A program made the translations under genes and the position numbers. A stretch of DNA of 64,000 nt from Scortum barcoo (taxonomy: Eukaryota; Chordata; Actinopteri; Centrarchiformes; Terapontidae), in contig CM041541.1 in the NCBI GenBank assembly GCA_023238725.1, positions 13,719,544-13,783,543 on the forward strand, written 5' to 3'. This document shows positions 31,114 to 42,545 of this stretch, piece by piece. The notes beneath the pieces were generated by a model, which was given only the letters and a program-made list of their open reading frames with translations, was not told where the DNA came from and made no database searches. Each line of letters opens with the position of its first letter. The stretch's first letter is position 1.

Positions 31114-33310
31114 CTGCTGGAGGAGAACATTGTCACTTTTGTGAAGAACGAGCTGAAGAAGATCCAGAAGGTTCTGACTTCAGATTACCCAGAATGCTTA
31201 GAGAGTCGGAGGGAGGATGAGGAGGTGTTGGACGGTGAGGATGAAGAGCAGAGGAGGAGCAGCAGAGAGGCATTTCTGAAGATCACACTGGCACTTCCTG
31301 AGGAGGATGAAGCAGGAGGAGCTGGCTGACTGTCTGCAGAGCAGGTAAGAGGATTTCTCTAAAGATTTAAGATGCTGGATAAATGGAACATTTACTGATG
31401 TCTCAAGAGATGGAGGGAAAATATTTTTATATATGCATTGTTTGGGGAAATAAATTCTCATATTACAAAACCAATCATTCATTATCTTTTTTGTTGAGTT
31501 CATCCAGGACCTCCTGCTGCCGTTTGTCAGGATAAATTTAAATCCAACCTGCAGAAGAAGTTCCAGTGTGTGTTTGAGGGGATTGCTAAAGCAGGAAACC
31601 CAACCCTTCTGAACCAGATCTACACAGAGCTCTACATCACAGAGGGAGGGACTGCAGAGGTCAATGATGAACATGAGGTCAGACAGATTGAAACAGCATC
31701 CAGGAAAGCAGACAGACCAGAAACAACAATCAGACAAGAAGACATCTTTAAAGCCTCACCTGGAAGAGATGAACCAATCAGAAGAGTGATGACAAAGGGA
31801 GTGGCTGGCATTGGGAAAACAGTCTTAACACAGAAGTTCACTCTGGACTGGGCTGAAGACAAAGCCAACCAGGACATACACTTCACATTTCCATTCACTT
31901 TCAGAGAGCTGAATGTGCTGAAAGAGAAAAAGTTCAGCTTGGTGGAACTTGTTCATCAGTTCTTTACTGAAACCAAAGAAGCAGGAATCTGCAGGTTTGA
32001 AGAGTTCCAGGTTGTCTTCATCTTTGACGGTCTGGATGAGTGTCGACTTCCTCTGGACTTCCACAACAATGAGATCCTGACTGATGTTACAGAGTCCACC
32101 TCAGTGGATGTGCTGCTGACAAACCTCATCAGGGGGAAACTGCTTCCCTCTGCTCGCCTCTGGATAACCACACGACCTGCAGCAGCCAATCAGATCCCTC
32201 CTGAGTGTGTTGACATGGTGACAGAGGTCAGAGGGTTCACTGACCCTCAGAAGGAGGAGTACTTCAGGAAGAGATTCAGAAATAAGGAGCAGGCCAGCAG
32301 AATCATCTCCCACATCAAGACATCACGAAGCCTCCACATCATGTGCCACATCCCAGTCTTCTGCTGGATCACTGCTACAGTTCTGGAGGATGTGTTGAAA
32401 ACCAGAGAGGGAGGAGAGCTGCCCAAGACCCTGACTGAGATGTACATCCACTTCCTGGTGGTTCAGTCCAAAGTGAAGAACATCAAGTATGATGGAGGAG
32501 CTGAGACAGATCCACACTGGAGTCCAGAGAGCAGGAAGATGATTGAGTTCTCTGGGAAAACTGGCTTTTGAGCAGCTGCAGAAAGGCAACCTGATCTTCT
32601 ATGAATCAGACCTGACAGAGTGTGGCATCGATATCAGAGCAGCCTCAGTGTACTCAGGAGTGTTCACACAGATCTTTAAAGAGGAGAGAGGACTGTACCA
32701 GGACAAGGTGTTCTGCTTCGTCCATCTGAGTGTTCAGGAGTTTCTGGCTGCTCTTCATGTCCATCTGACCTTCATCAACTCTGGAGTCAATCTGCTGTCA
32801 GAAGAACAAACAACCTCCCAGAAGACTGAAACAAAAGATGAATCTGCACTGAAACACTTCTACCAGAGTGCTGTGGACAAGGCCTTACAGAGTCCAAATG
32901 GTCACCTGGACTTGTTCCTGCGCTTCCTCCTGGGACTTTCACTGCCAGACCAATCAGACTCTCCTACGAGGTCTGCTGACACAAACAGAAAGTGGCTCTC
33001 AGACCAATCAGGATATAGTCCAGTATATCAAGGAGAAAATTGAGGAGAACCCCTCACCAGAAAGGAGCATCAATCTGTTCTACTGTCTGAACGAACTGAA
33101 TGATTGTTCTCTGGTGGAGCAGATCCAAAAGTCCCTGAGTTCAGGAAGACTTTCCACTGATAAACTCTCTCCTGCTCAGTGGTCAGCTCTGGTCTTCATC
33201 TTACTGTCATCTGAAAAAGATCTGGATGTGTTTGACCTGAAGAAATACTCTGCTTCAGAGGAGGCTCTTCTGAGGCTGCTGCCAGTGGTCAAAGCCTCCA
33301 ACAAAGCTCT
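31114..33310 (+). pseudogene. NLR-B: exon 5 and FISNA-NACHT exon
   Basis: Exon 5 (31114-31345) encodes LLEENIVTFVKNELKKIQKV and an acidic EDEEVLDGEDEEQ stretch. One extra base in CTGGCACTTCC (about 31290) shifts the frame to a stop at 31329. The next exon (31508-33310) starts after CATCCAG and carries FISNA (KKFQCVFEGIAKAGNPTLLN), the NACHT P-loop GVAGIGKT (31798-31821), the Walker B FIFDGLDE (about 32017-32040), WITTRPAAANQIPPE, and winged-helix-like VHLSVQEFLAALHVHL. NACHT binds ATP and drives oligomerisation of cytosolic sensors. Extra single bases near 32549 and 32946 shift frame twice, so the domain is spread over three frames. The donor is GCTCT|GTAAGT. Confidence 0.88.
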
Positions 33311-33390
33311 GTAAGTGTATAAATATTTGGGTTTTTTCAGTAGGAGAAAACAATTATATTTCTGTTTTAACTTTTACATTTCATCTCCAG

Positions 33391-34070
33391 ACTGAGTGGC
33401 TGTAACCTCTCAGAGAGAAGCTGTGAAGCTCTGTCCTCAGTTCTCAGCTCCCAGTCCTCTAGTCTGAGAGAGCTGGACCTGAGTAACAACAACCTGCAGG
33501 ATTCAGGAGTGAAGCTGCTGTCTGCTGGACTGAGAGAAGTCCAACACTGCACACTGGAAACTCTCAGGTCAGATCAAGTTTTTTGTTTTCTTTGTCCTGA
33601 ATGTCTTTAGATATTGAAGTATAATCTCTATACATTTAAACATATTGCATTGGAGAGAAATAAAATTTGCACATGGAATGAGTAAAGTGATTAAAATGAC
33701 CAAGGTGTTTTGTGACAGATAGTGATAATAACAGTAGTATTATATTACTGTTATATTTGTATTATTTTAAATGTTAAAATTCTTAAAAAGTGTGATTTCC
33801 CACTTTATATAGCTTTTTAGGCATTAATACCAGTACCCCAGTCTTTCCAGTAGCCTCAGATGATCTGCCATGTGATTTGTTTTGTGATTTTGCAGGCTGT
33901 CAGGCTGTCTGATCACAGAGGAAGGCTGTGCTTCTCTGGCCTCAGTTTCTGAGCTCCAACCCCTCCCATCTGAGAGAGCTGGACCTGAGCTACAATCATC
34001 CAGGAGACTCAGGAGTGAAGCTGCTGTCTGCTGGACTGGAGGACCCACAGTGGAGATTGGACACTCTCAG
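33391..34070 (+). pseudogene. NLR-B: two LRR exons
   Basis: LRR exon 1 (33391-33567) is intact: LSGCNLSERSCEALSSVL, then LRELDLSNNNLQDSGVKLL and CTLETLR, with AG/GT borders. LRR exon 2 (33896-34070) reads LSGCLITEEGCASLAS. An extra T in CAGTTTCTGAGC then breaks the frame before LRELDLSYNHPGDSGVKLL. One exon equals one ribonuclease-inhibitor-type repeat pair, the usual unit in this family. Confidence 0.85.
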
Positions 34071-35250
34071 GTATGAAGAGGCCTGCTGCAGCCACAGACA
34101 GTCAGTCTGATAGAGGAGGACTTCTTAGTTGGTGGAGGATAAGAGTGTTATATGAACAATCACACATGTAGGAAGCCTTTTTCCTTTGCTCAGAACAGAA
34201 CAGAACTGAGGTAACAAAAAGATAGACAAAGTGCAGACTGACCTCAGCTGGTGATGATGGTAATAATATTGATGAAATGGTGATAATGCTGACAACGGTA
34301 TAAGGGTACATAATAAAAAGTATGATTTTAATATATGATGATGCAATAATAATAATAATAATAATAAATTTAAATTTAATTTAAATCAGTATTTAAACAG
34401 TGACAGCTAAGTATTTATGTCTAATGTTGTGTTGTTTTCTATATAATATAATATACATACATAGACATAGATCTATTAATAGATAGAGAAGATATGTTGT
34501 ATAATGTATGTGTAATATCCATTTTGACTGTGAAAGGTATATGAACATATACATAAATATAAAAATATAAGTATATACATGATATGATTTATAGCACATG
34601 TATTAGCTGTCATCTGAACTGATGTCAAACAGCAATATGAAGCTATCTTGGCTCAACTGTTGAGTTTTTCGAGGAATCGTGTTTATGTTTTTTGTTCAGA
34701 AAGAAGAAAAAACATAATCATGATTCCTGGAGGGACACATAAGCAAGTAAACATAATTATTATTAGTTATCTGTATTTGCATGTAAGTAAATAAAAGTGT
34801 CATCAAACATGAGGTGTGCAGCTCAGTGGAGATACGAGTTATCCTGACAGTCGTTCTTACTGCTGTAATACACATCACAGATATCAGCTCAACACCAAAG
34901 CACAGTCACATGAAGACGCAGAAAACATCCAGCACATGAAATGATGCTGTTTCTCTCAGAAAGAGGTTTTCTGACACTTGTGAGGTTTTGGAGGGAAACA
35001 GTCTGGGAGTGTGTGTCACTTGGTTTGATGGCAGAGGTCTGGAACAAGGACTGCTTTTGAAGCGGGACTCTTAATGGAGACGGGATGATCCAAAAAGAGC
35101 TTTGTGTGTGTTGTCCTCCTCTTTCACACACACCAACATCCTGTGGGTCACTCTCAGTGTATGAGGAGAGTGGCAGAGCTGAAGAGGTTCAGGGGGAGCA
35201 GGGAGAAGCAGGCCGGATGCACATATTGTGTTGATGTGTCTGAGAGTGAT
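34071..35250. other. Intron of NLR-B, AT-rich
   Basis: Contains an AAT microsatellite (about 34346-34368) and long AT-rich stretches. No exon is recognised until the linker exon at 35314. Confidence 0.5.
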
Positions 35251-35313
35251 GTAATGTCCATGTTTGCATGCTGAAAGAGGATGTGCTGCTCTGACCCCCC
35301 CTCCTCCTTTCAG

Positions 35314-36530
35314 GGTGGAGCCTGCTGGAGTCCGATGGTTGACACCAGGTCTGAGGAAGTGTAAGTGTGTTTTTCATTTCATTCATGGAAAACAAAGCAG
35401 CACACATTCAACCATCTTCAAACTGTGACATCACTCATTCAAATCTCTGATGTCATCATCAAACTGCCAATCAATCAACAGATGATCGATCAATAACTGC
35501 AGCTGTATTGTGTCTTGTTCTCTCTTCAGATTCCTGTGAACTCACAGTGTCTGATAAACACAGTCGACACAAACACAGTAAACAGAAAGATCAAACTGTC
35601 TGACAAGGATCAAGAAGATGATGTATGTGGAGGAGGATGCAGCTGTATTGTGTCTTGTTCTCAAGAAGATGATGTATGTGGAGGAGGATCAGTTCTTCAT
35701 CATTTGATCCAGGAATGTCCTCACAGCTCGACACAAACACAGTAAACAGAAAGATCAAACTGTCTGACAACAACAAGAAGATGATGTCGTGTGGAGGAGG
35801 ATCAGTTACATGGGAGGTCCGAGTGGAGAGGAGGAGTTTATATATCAGAGAGATTTGACCAATGTCCTACAGAGAAATGCTGTGTGAAACAGGAGAGGAA
35901 GGAGAGTTGATTCAGGTTTGGAGAGAATCACTGGTCGCTGTTAGTCCTGGGAGGTGGAGACGAGTGGAGAGGAGGAGTTTATATAGTTGCTCAGTGAGTT
36001 ACAGAGAAATCAGCAGGAGAGGAAGGAGAGTTGATTGCAGGTTTGGAGAGAATCACCATCTCCTCCTCCTCCTCCTCCTCCTCTGTCTCTCACAGTGACA
36101 GGAGACTGAGTTGCTCAGATGAGTGATTACACTGTCTGGACTGTCCTGCTCACACTCTGTCCTTAACATAGGAACACCCATCTCCTCCTCTCCTCCTCCT
36201 CCTCCTCCAGAGTCAGTGTATGTCTCCTGGTCCTTCTACACTCTGAGTCTCCTCTGACACACTGATCCACCTCCACACCTTCAACACCATTCACATTCCA
36301 CTGAACCTCTTTATCCTGTCCTTCTACAGAGTCTTTGCAGTCTGGCCTTTTGACCTCCACCTTCCACACCTCAACCTCTTTATCCTGGACAGTGTCTCTG
36401 TGTCCTCTGTAGGAGGGAGAGTCTCCTCCTGTTAGAGAAACATACATCAGTTGAGTCTGTTCAGGATCTCAATGTCAGTGTCTCTGTGTCCTCTGTAATC
36501 TTTTAAGGTTCTTGTAGATAAACGTCAGTC
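35314..36530 (+). pseudogene. NLR-B: linker exon and scrambled B30.2 exon
   Basis: Linker exon 35314-35360 is normal (VEPAGVRWLTPGLRK, donor GTAAGT). The B30.2 exon starts at 35530 (DSCEL-like) but is disordered. Pieces of the domain occur two or more times out of order: AAACAGAAAGATCAAACTG at 35580 and 35749, GATGATGTATGTGGAGGAGG at 35615 and 35665, TGGAGAGGAGGAGTTTATATA at 35823 and 35957, GGAGAGGAAGGAGAGTTGAT at 35893 and 36016, and (CTC)n runs at 36060 and 36183. No frame spans it. It cannot encode a B30.2 fold as written. Confidence 0.8.
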
Positions 36531-36539
36531 AATAAACAT

Positions 36540-38100
36540 CAGTTGATGGCTCCTAGGAAGTTTTCGTTTCAATCCTCAGGAACATGTCTGAATTTTTTTT
36601 TGTGAACACTAGGAAGTTTAACCAAAGTGAAGATAAAAATCTGTCAGAAACATCTGAATTGTTTTTTTGAGAAGAGGGCACCCAGTGGAGGTGTGGCTGT
36701 GTGTGTGAGAAAGTGCACCTGCATGTGACGGCGGCTGTGCTGCTGCGCGTGCGACGGCAATGGAGCCGTGGCTTGGAGCAGCAGGTGACGCTGTGTGCGT
36801 GTGCAATCAGACTTGAGTGAGCTAATCAAGACTAATCAGCAGCCCACACCGAAATCAAACAAACAATGTAAGCGACGCACCAGTCATGTGCAACGGAGCT
36901 GAGTACGGCAGAAGCAGTCGTGAAAAAAGCACTTCACACAAGGGGCTACCTGTAAGCTCACGTGTCTTCACTGGACTCTCTGTTTAAAATATGATCTCGG
37001 GCTTTGTAGCCTATGTGTTTGAGCAAAAGGAGTTTACTGTCTATTGCTGAAGAAACAATTTTATGTTATCTTATGTTTCATTTGTTTATTTACCACAAAA
37101 TATTAAATTGTAAGATAAAGCAGTGGCCCAATTAGTTTTCTTAAAACCTTGTCTAAAGATTTGAGTTGAATTTGTTTGAGCTAAGTTGATAAAATGTATA
37201 AATAGTATTGGTTAAAATCTAGCAAATTTTGCTTTATTAAAATGCAAATTAAAAATATTTAACTTATGTATATAATAAAATATTAGTATTTCTGTTTAAA
37301 AGTAGTCATGTTAAAATCTACAGTAAAATCGGTTTAAATACTTGATTTCATGTAAGTTAAAAAATGAGTGTTTAGTTAAAATTGTGATGGAAATACATGT
37401 CTAAAGTATGTGTAAAATATAAATCTGTATAAAATAATTCACACTAAAGCAGAAGATAAAAAAACGGGTTAATTTAAAACTAAATGGTTATAAAATGTAG
37501 AACTAGGTTTCTGTTAATCCAATGCTTAATTAAATGTACTTACCTTGTTTGATGGAAAATTGTGAATTTTATTTACATTGGTTTTATTTTTTGTATGTAT
37601 GTAGGTTTTTCACCTTCCTTCATTTCTTCATGTTTTCTGGTTTAAATAAATCGAACGAGTGAAATCTTGAGTCTGGTCATGTCCTTACTTTGTCAAGTGT
37701 GGGAAGCCATGCCGTTTTAAAGACAGTGTAAATCATTTAGACATTATTGTCTCAATGTTTCTGTCCCAGTGGCACAAAGCATGGGTTCACGTGTTCAATC
37801 CTCAGGTGCTCCATGGATTTTTAAGCCTAACACCAAAAGTTAAGACTCAAAATCTCTCTGTGAGAGCGCTTCCGGTCCAGTTCCAGGAGGGAGAAGCAGT
37901 CCCATACTGAGTTTGCTTGCAATTTAGCAGTTCATTTTCAATGCTGGTGTGCTTCTTCCCATATTAAGACCTTGGATTAATTAAAAAAAAGGGACTGAAG
38001 TTCCAGTTTAAGGAGACTGTGGTGTACATGCCAAGTTGGACTCCAGTTGCGTTTGTAACTACTGTCTTGTAAAGGCTATTGGAGAAATGTGTCCAGTCTT
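36540..38100. other. AT-rich intergenic stretch with isolated tRNA-like repeat units
   Basis: Short pieces resembling the 7.8-9.1-kb unit occur near 36545-36600 (TTTCAATCCTCAGG) and 37765-37880 (TTCAATCCTCAGGTGCTCC, then CAAGTTAAGACTC-like tail). A GT/GC-rich segment lies at 36690-36810. No gene is seen. Confidence 0.45.
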
Positions 38101-40045
38101 AAAGTAAAAAGTTGAAGTGAGGGTCATTGCTGCCATACAGGCACACACCAAACCTTCTTCAGAGTCTGTGGTTGTTCGAAGTCCAGAGCAGGAAGAGTTC
38201 TCAACAGATGAGATTGACCTTTGTTACCTTCCATTTGTGTCTGATGGTTATGTTTCATTGGTTGGGAGTGAGAAGATTGTACCGGTGAAGATCTTAGGAG
38301 ACCTGGGGGTCCTGGATTAATTTATTTTGGGCTTGGTTGTTATATTTCTCTCATGATTCAGACAATGGTACCAGTATTGCAGTACAAGGAATGGGTTTTT
38401 TTTTTGCTCCACAGCATATATCAACACTGTCTTCAGAGCTGCTTCAGGGTGACGTGGCCATGGTTGTGTATCCAGCTCTACCCATGCAAGGAATACAGGT
38501 GATCCTGGGAAATACCTGGCTGCTGCGAGATCGTAGCCTGATACTCCTTTTCCTTTCCTGGATAGACGTTTCTTAGTCTTACCTGGGGTGCTTCCCACTT
38601 GTGTGGTGACACATGCCCTGCGCTGTGTCTCTGGTGATTTTGCAGTTCATGTCCATCTTTGGTGTCTAGAAAGTCTCATCAGGAGTCTAATTTCTGTTCA
38701 AAGATGTTGCTCAAACAGTTAAATGTTAAACACTCCCAGTCCACCGCCTACCATTCACAGAGCCAAGGAGCCTTAGAGAGGTTCCACCAAACTCTAAAGT
38801 CTCTTCTTCGTGCCTGACTGCACTGAACTGGACCAGGACTGGGAGGAACGGTTGCCATGGCTGATGTTAGCTGCTAGGGAGGTTTCCCAGAAGACTGTGG
38901 GCTTTAGTTCGGATGTCCTTGTTTTCTGCCACATAGTTCATGGCTCCTTGGCCTCCCTATGCAATGAGAGGAAGGTTGAGGAGGCCCCTAAAAACTTGAT
39001 CAACTCGGTGAATAGTTTCAGACAACAACTGCACAAGGCAAATAAAATGGTGAAAAACAATCTGCAAATAAAATTAAGTCTATATGACTGTTGTGGTGAG
39101 TGCCATGAATTAAGCCCCAGTAATCAACTTCTTCTTCTTCTGCCTTTAGCTTGTTCTTCTCCTAAGTTGTCTGGCCCCTACACAGTGGTGCACAAGATGT
39201 CAGACTTGAACTATTTAGTCTCAACTCATGAAAGGAACAAATCTATGCAAATGTGTCACATTAACTTGGTGAAGCCCTCTTATTCTCGCTCCTCTACTTC
39301 AGATCCTGGTCCTTCACTTTCCTCTACTGCAACAGCTGCTCCAATGGATCCTCCTTCCCCGGCTCACAGCAGGCACTGAGGAAGCGTTGGAAGTTCCAGA
39401 TGATGGAATATTGGGAGGGCAACTTAAAAACTCAACTCACAGTCGCTCGCCAAGTTTGATGAGCTTGATGATGCTGAAAAATTTACCCTAAATAAAGCAA
39501 AGAAAAGTGATTGATTTAATCAGAAGTTGGCTGTATCTGTTTGCAGATACTCTGTCTCATACCCATCTCATTGAGGGAAACACTGATGTAGGAGATGCCC
39601 AGCTGATTCAACAATGCTTTTATCATATGTTGCCTGACAGGTGCGAGTATCTAAAAGCAGAGGTTAGATACATGTTAGAAAATAACATAGCAGAGCCATG
39701 TGCTTCTAGTTTGTCCTTCCCTTATCTGCTTGTTAGGAAACCTGATGGGACTTTAAGTCCCTTTCTTGACTTGCGTAAGTTGAATTAGGTAACAAAGCCT
39801 GATTTTTCTTCCCCGCTTCCCCACATTGAGGATTGTATGGATCAGGTTGGTCCTGCCAAGTCTGTCAGCAAATTTGATCTATTGAAAGATTACTGGCAAG
39901 TCCCTTTAACTCCTAGAGCTCTGGAGATTGCAGCATCTTTGACCAGCAACCTGGTAAAGTGTGAGTTTACCCAGGCAACAGTCACCTACCTTGATAAAGT
40001 GATTGGCCCTGGGCAGATGTCTGCAGTGAAAGTTGCTTCCTAAGG
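38100..40045 (+). mobile_element. Gmr1-like Gypsy retrotransposon remnant, order PR-IN-RT
   Basis: Protease-like part at 38117-38576: DGYVSLVGSEKIVPVKIL followed by GDLG where the family has D-T-G. Integrase end at 38735-39280: STAYHSQSQGALERFHQTLK with the catalytic Glu, DWEERLPWLMLAAREV, then FSGPYTVV-like LSGPYTVVHKMSDLNYLVST and CHINLVKP. RT N-terminus at 39530-40043: LENNIAEPCASSLSFPYLLV, RKPDGTLSPFLDLRKLN, SKFDLLKDYWQVPLTPRALE and TQATVTYLDKVIG. Integrase precedes RT, the reverse of ordinary Gypsy order and the hallmark of Gmr1-type elements. The RT palm with YxDD and the RNase H are deleted. Several stops and frameshifts; no LTRs recognised with certainty. Confidence 0.75.
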
Positions 40046-40675
40046 TGCCCAGATTGCTAAGTTGGTGGTTCTAGTGGTCGATCAACGGGACTGCTTGCAG
40101 GTTGAAGAAATTTCACATGTTAACTTTGTTATACTGGAGTGACTTATTCAGTACTTTCTGTTGTAAATATTTTTGTTAATGACTTAAGAGTTAGACAAAA
40201 GTCAGCTGGACTTGCTTTAAGTTCTTGAAGGTGTTTCACCTCTCATCCAAGAGGCTTCATCAGTTCTGACTGACCGGTGGAGAGTCTGCGGATTTTAACC
40301 TCTAGTAGGGTTGATGACCTGCCCGGCCATCATGTAAGTTGTTCAGGTCACATGAGTTGAGATGTGAATGGGTGAGGTGCTGTCTGGGGAGGAAGCTCAG
40401 GACTGCATTCTAAGTTGCTGACAACTGGTGTTGTAGGCCACCTCCCCCTGGGAATGGTCTTTCCAGTTTGACCTGTAGATGGCTTATTTCACTCCTCTTT
40501 CAAACCATCTGTCTTTTCTGGCAAAAACGTGCACATTGCTGTCCTGGAAAGAGTGTTCCTTTTCCTTCAAATGTAGGTGGACTGCTGAATCCTGACTTGA
40601 GGATTCAGCTCTCCCGTGTTGGGCCGTACACTTGTGGAGCAGTTGTTTTGTTTACCCAATGTAAAGACCTGTGTG

Positions 40676-42395
40676 GCGTTCCATGAAGCTGGATTAAGTG
40701 AAAGCTTGGCTTATTTCGATAAGCCTGGCTCAGAGAGAGAGTTGCGTTCCATCATAATGGTTTATTTGAATCCCTACTGAGTAACCATGGTAACTTGCCT
40801 GCTCCATCTGCTCATGCCGCTTATGTCTTATAAAAAGAAACTGAAAAACTTGTGAAAATCACGTCTCCCCACTTTCACTGTTTCCACAATCAATCAGTCA
40901 ATGAAACCTCAGTTATATGGCACAATTCACACATCAATTGCAACTAGGTACTGAAAATTGAATTGAAATAAAAAAAGAACATGGTTGATTTAAAAAAATT
41001 AATCAGAGAGATCTGAGAAATATATATATAATTCATAATAAATAATGAACTTGAAAATGTTCCTAGGGCATAGCATCCCACTATGTGAATACAGTAATCC
41101 CTCACTATATCGCGCTTAGACTTTCGCGGCTTCACTCTATCACAGATTAAATAAATATATATTGCGGATGGATTTTTTGCTGGTTCGTGGATTTCTGCGG
41201 ACGAATCTTACCTAATATCTGAGAGAATATAAAGGGTTTATACTGTATAACTGTGTGGGAAATGTTTATAAGAGTGTAGGAGGGTTTATAAGGGCTTAAA
41301 ATATATTAAAATAACTATATAATCATATGGTTTCTATGCGGATTTTCACCTTTCATAGGGGGTTCTGTAATGCAACCAACACGATGGAGGTTAGTGTACA
41401 GAGGTAGATTTCAGTGACCTATTTTGTAATGTGATAATGTAATGCCTCAGCCTAGGGGAATCTAAGGCACAACATAAAGGGATGTGACTCCCTCTCTCCC
41501 TGCTCCCAAGGGTGACCAGAAGATACAGAATTGCAGTCCAATGAAAATATTTACCTGCATCCCTTAAACAGAAACAAGAGAAAACTTAAGGAAATAAAAC
41601 AGCTTCTCCCCCCTACAGGAACCCAGACTGCACCAAAGAAATAACAAAACTCAAAGGTGGCATCGTTGCACACATGCAGCACCACACACAACAGTTTTCT
41701 TAACAGGAGCACACAGCACACCACTATCTGGTCGGGAGTCGGGAATGAATGAGAGAGAGAGAGCTGGCCGGCACTCCCCGGCCACCACCTAGACAGAACA
41801 CAAGAGGGAAGGAGGGGAAGGACAAAGAAAACAGCACCTCCCTCAGGCAGGGAGAGACAAACAACACACACTGAGGAAGACACTCACACAGACACACTGA
41901 AACATAATCTTATGACCCTGGGTCATAACAGACATGCTTTAAATAAAACAAATGAAAGAAAAGAGCAAAGAGAAATAAGATGAAAGTGAAATGAACATGT
42001 AACATGAAACAATAGGATTAGGCTTGTACAACTTGCTTGCACATTTAGTCTGTCAGCTATTATATATTTCTTTTCTTTTCTTTTCTTCATTCCATGCGAT
42101 CTCTCTCACTTTGTTAATTGCAGCAGTGTTTCTGCTGATGAGAAGAAGCTCTCGCTCTACTTTCCTCTTGCACCATCCTCTTTTCTCCCATCGACTCGTC
42201 AGGGCTTCTTACGTTCCTCGGGCACTTTTCGCACATAGCCGGACTGTGAAAGCCTTCGCTTGAATTAGCCTCGATTAGATGAGGCTGAAATGTGTTAGTG
42301 GAACGACTTGAGGCTTAATTCGGGAGATGGCGTTAGTAACAGCGAGGCTTTCTCCAGTTAGCCTGGCTTTCTTTAGCTACGTTGATGGAAACCCC
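40676..42395. mobile_element. 1.7-kb DNA-transposon-like insertion in the Penelope-like element
   Basis: Its ends are similar inverted sequences: GGCGTTCCATGAAGCTGG at the left, and GGGGTTTCCATCAACGTAGC as the reverse complement of the right. It separates two halves of one endonuclease domain. Inside are a Tigger/pogo-like segment (41090-41385) and purine-rich sequence. No transposase frame is visible. The superfamily is not determined. Confidence 0.55.
41090..41385 (+). mobile_element. Tigger/pogo-like MITE
   Basis: Begins CAGTAATCCCTCACTATATC with CGCGCTTAGACTTTCGCGGC following, the CG-rich terminus typical of pogo/Tigger-like elements. It ends TTTCATAGGGGGTTCTG, a decayed right end. Non-coding. 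Confidence 0.5.
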
Positions 42396-42545
42396 CCTGA
42401 GCATTCCTCACTGCATTGAACAGCATACACCACATTGCTTATGTCTGGGTGTTTTGTCCTCAGGGCAGACAAAAGTGCTCTTATCTTATTTGGTTATTGG
42501 CTGTGGTGGTATTTCTTGTGTTCCTGGGCTGAACCCCCATCTTAA

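Larger units (their letters stand above)
40195..42545 (-). mobile_element. Penelope-like element, GIY-YIG endonuclease region, interrupted
   Basis: Minus strand. 42545-42396 encodes ISNVVYAVQCSEEC. After a 1.7-kb insertion the domain resumes at about 40675 as LYIG, TKQLLHKCTAQHGRAE, QDSAVHLHLKEKEHSFQ and DSNVHVFARKDRWFERGVK. This is the GIY-YIG endonuclease sequence of fish Penelope-like (Neptune/Poseidon-type) elements. The last part reaches the GAAGCCTCTTGGATGAGAGG-type tail near 40215. There are internal stops. The RT part is not seen. Confidence 0.8.

Noticed and set aside
31632..31898. Antisense open frames opposite the NACHT exons (also 48694-48960, 62863-63129, 63056-63547)
   Set aside because: They are shadows of the conserved NACHT coding strand and repeat in each paralogue; no independent start or domain.
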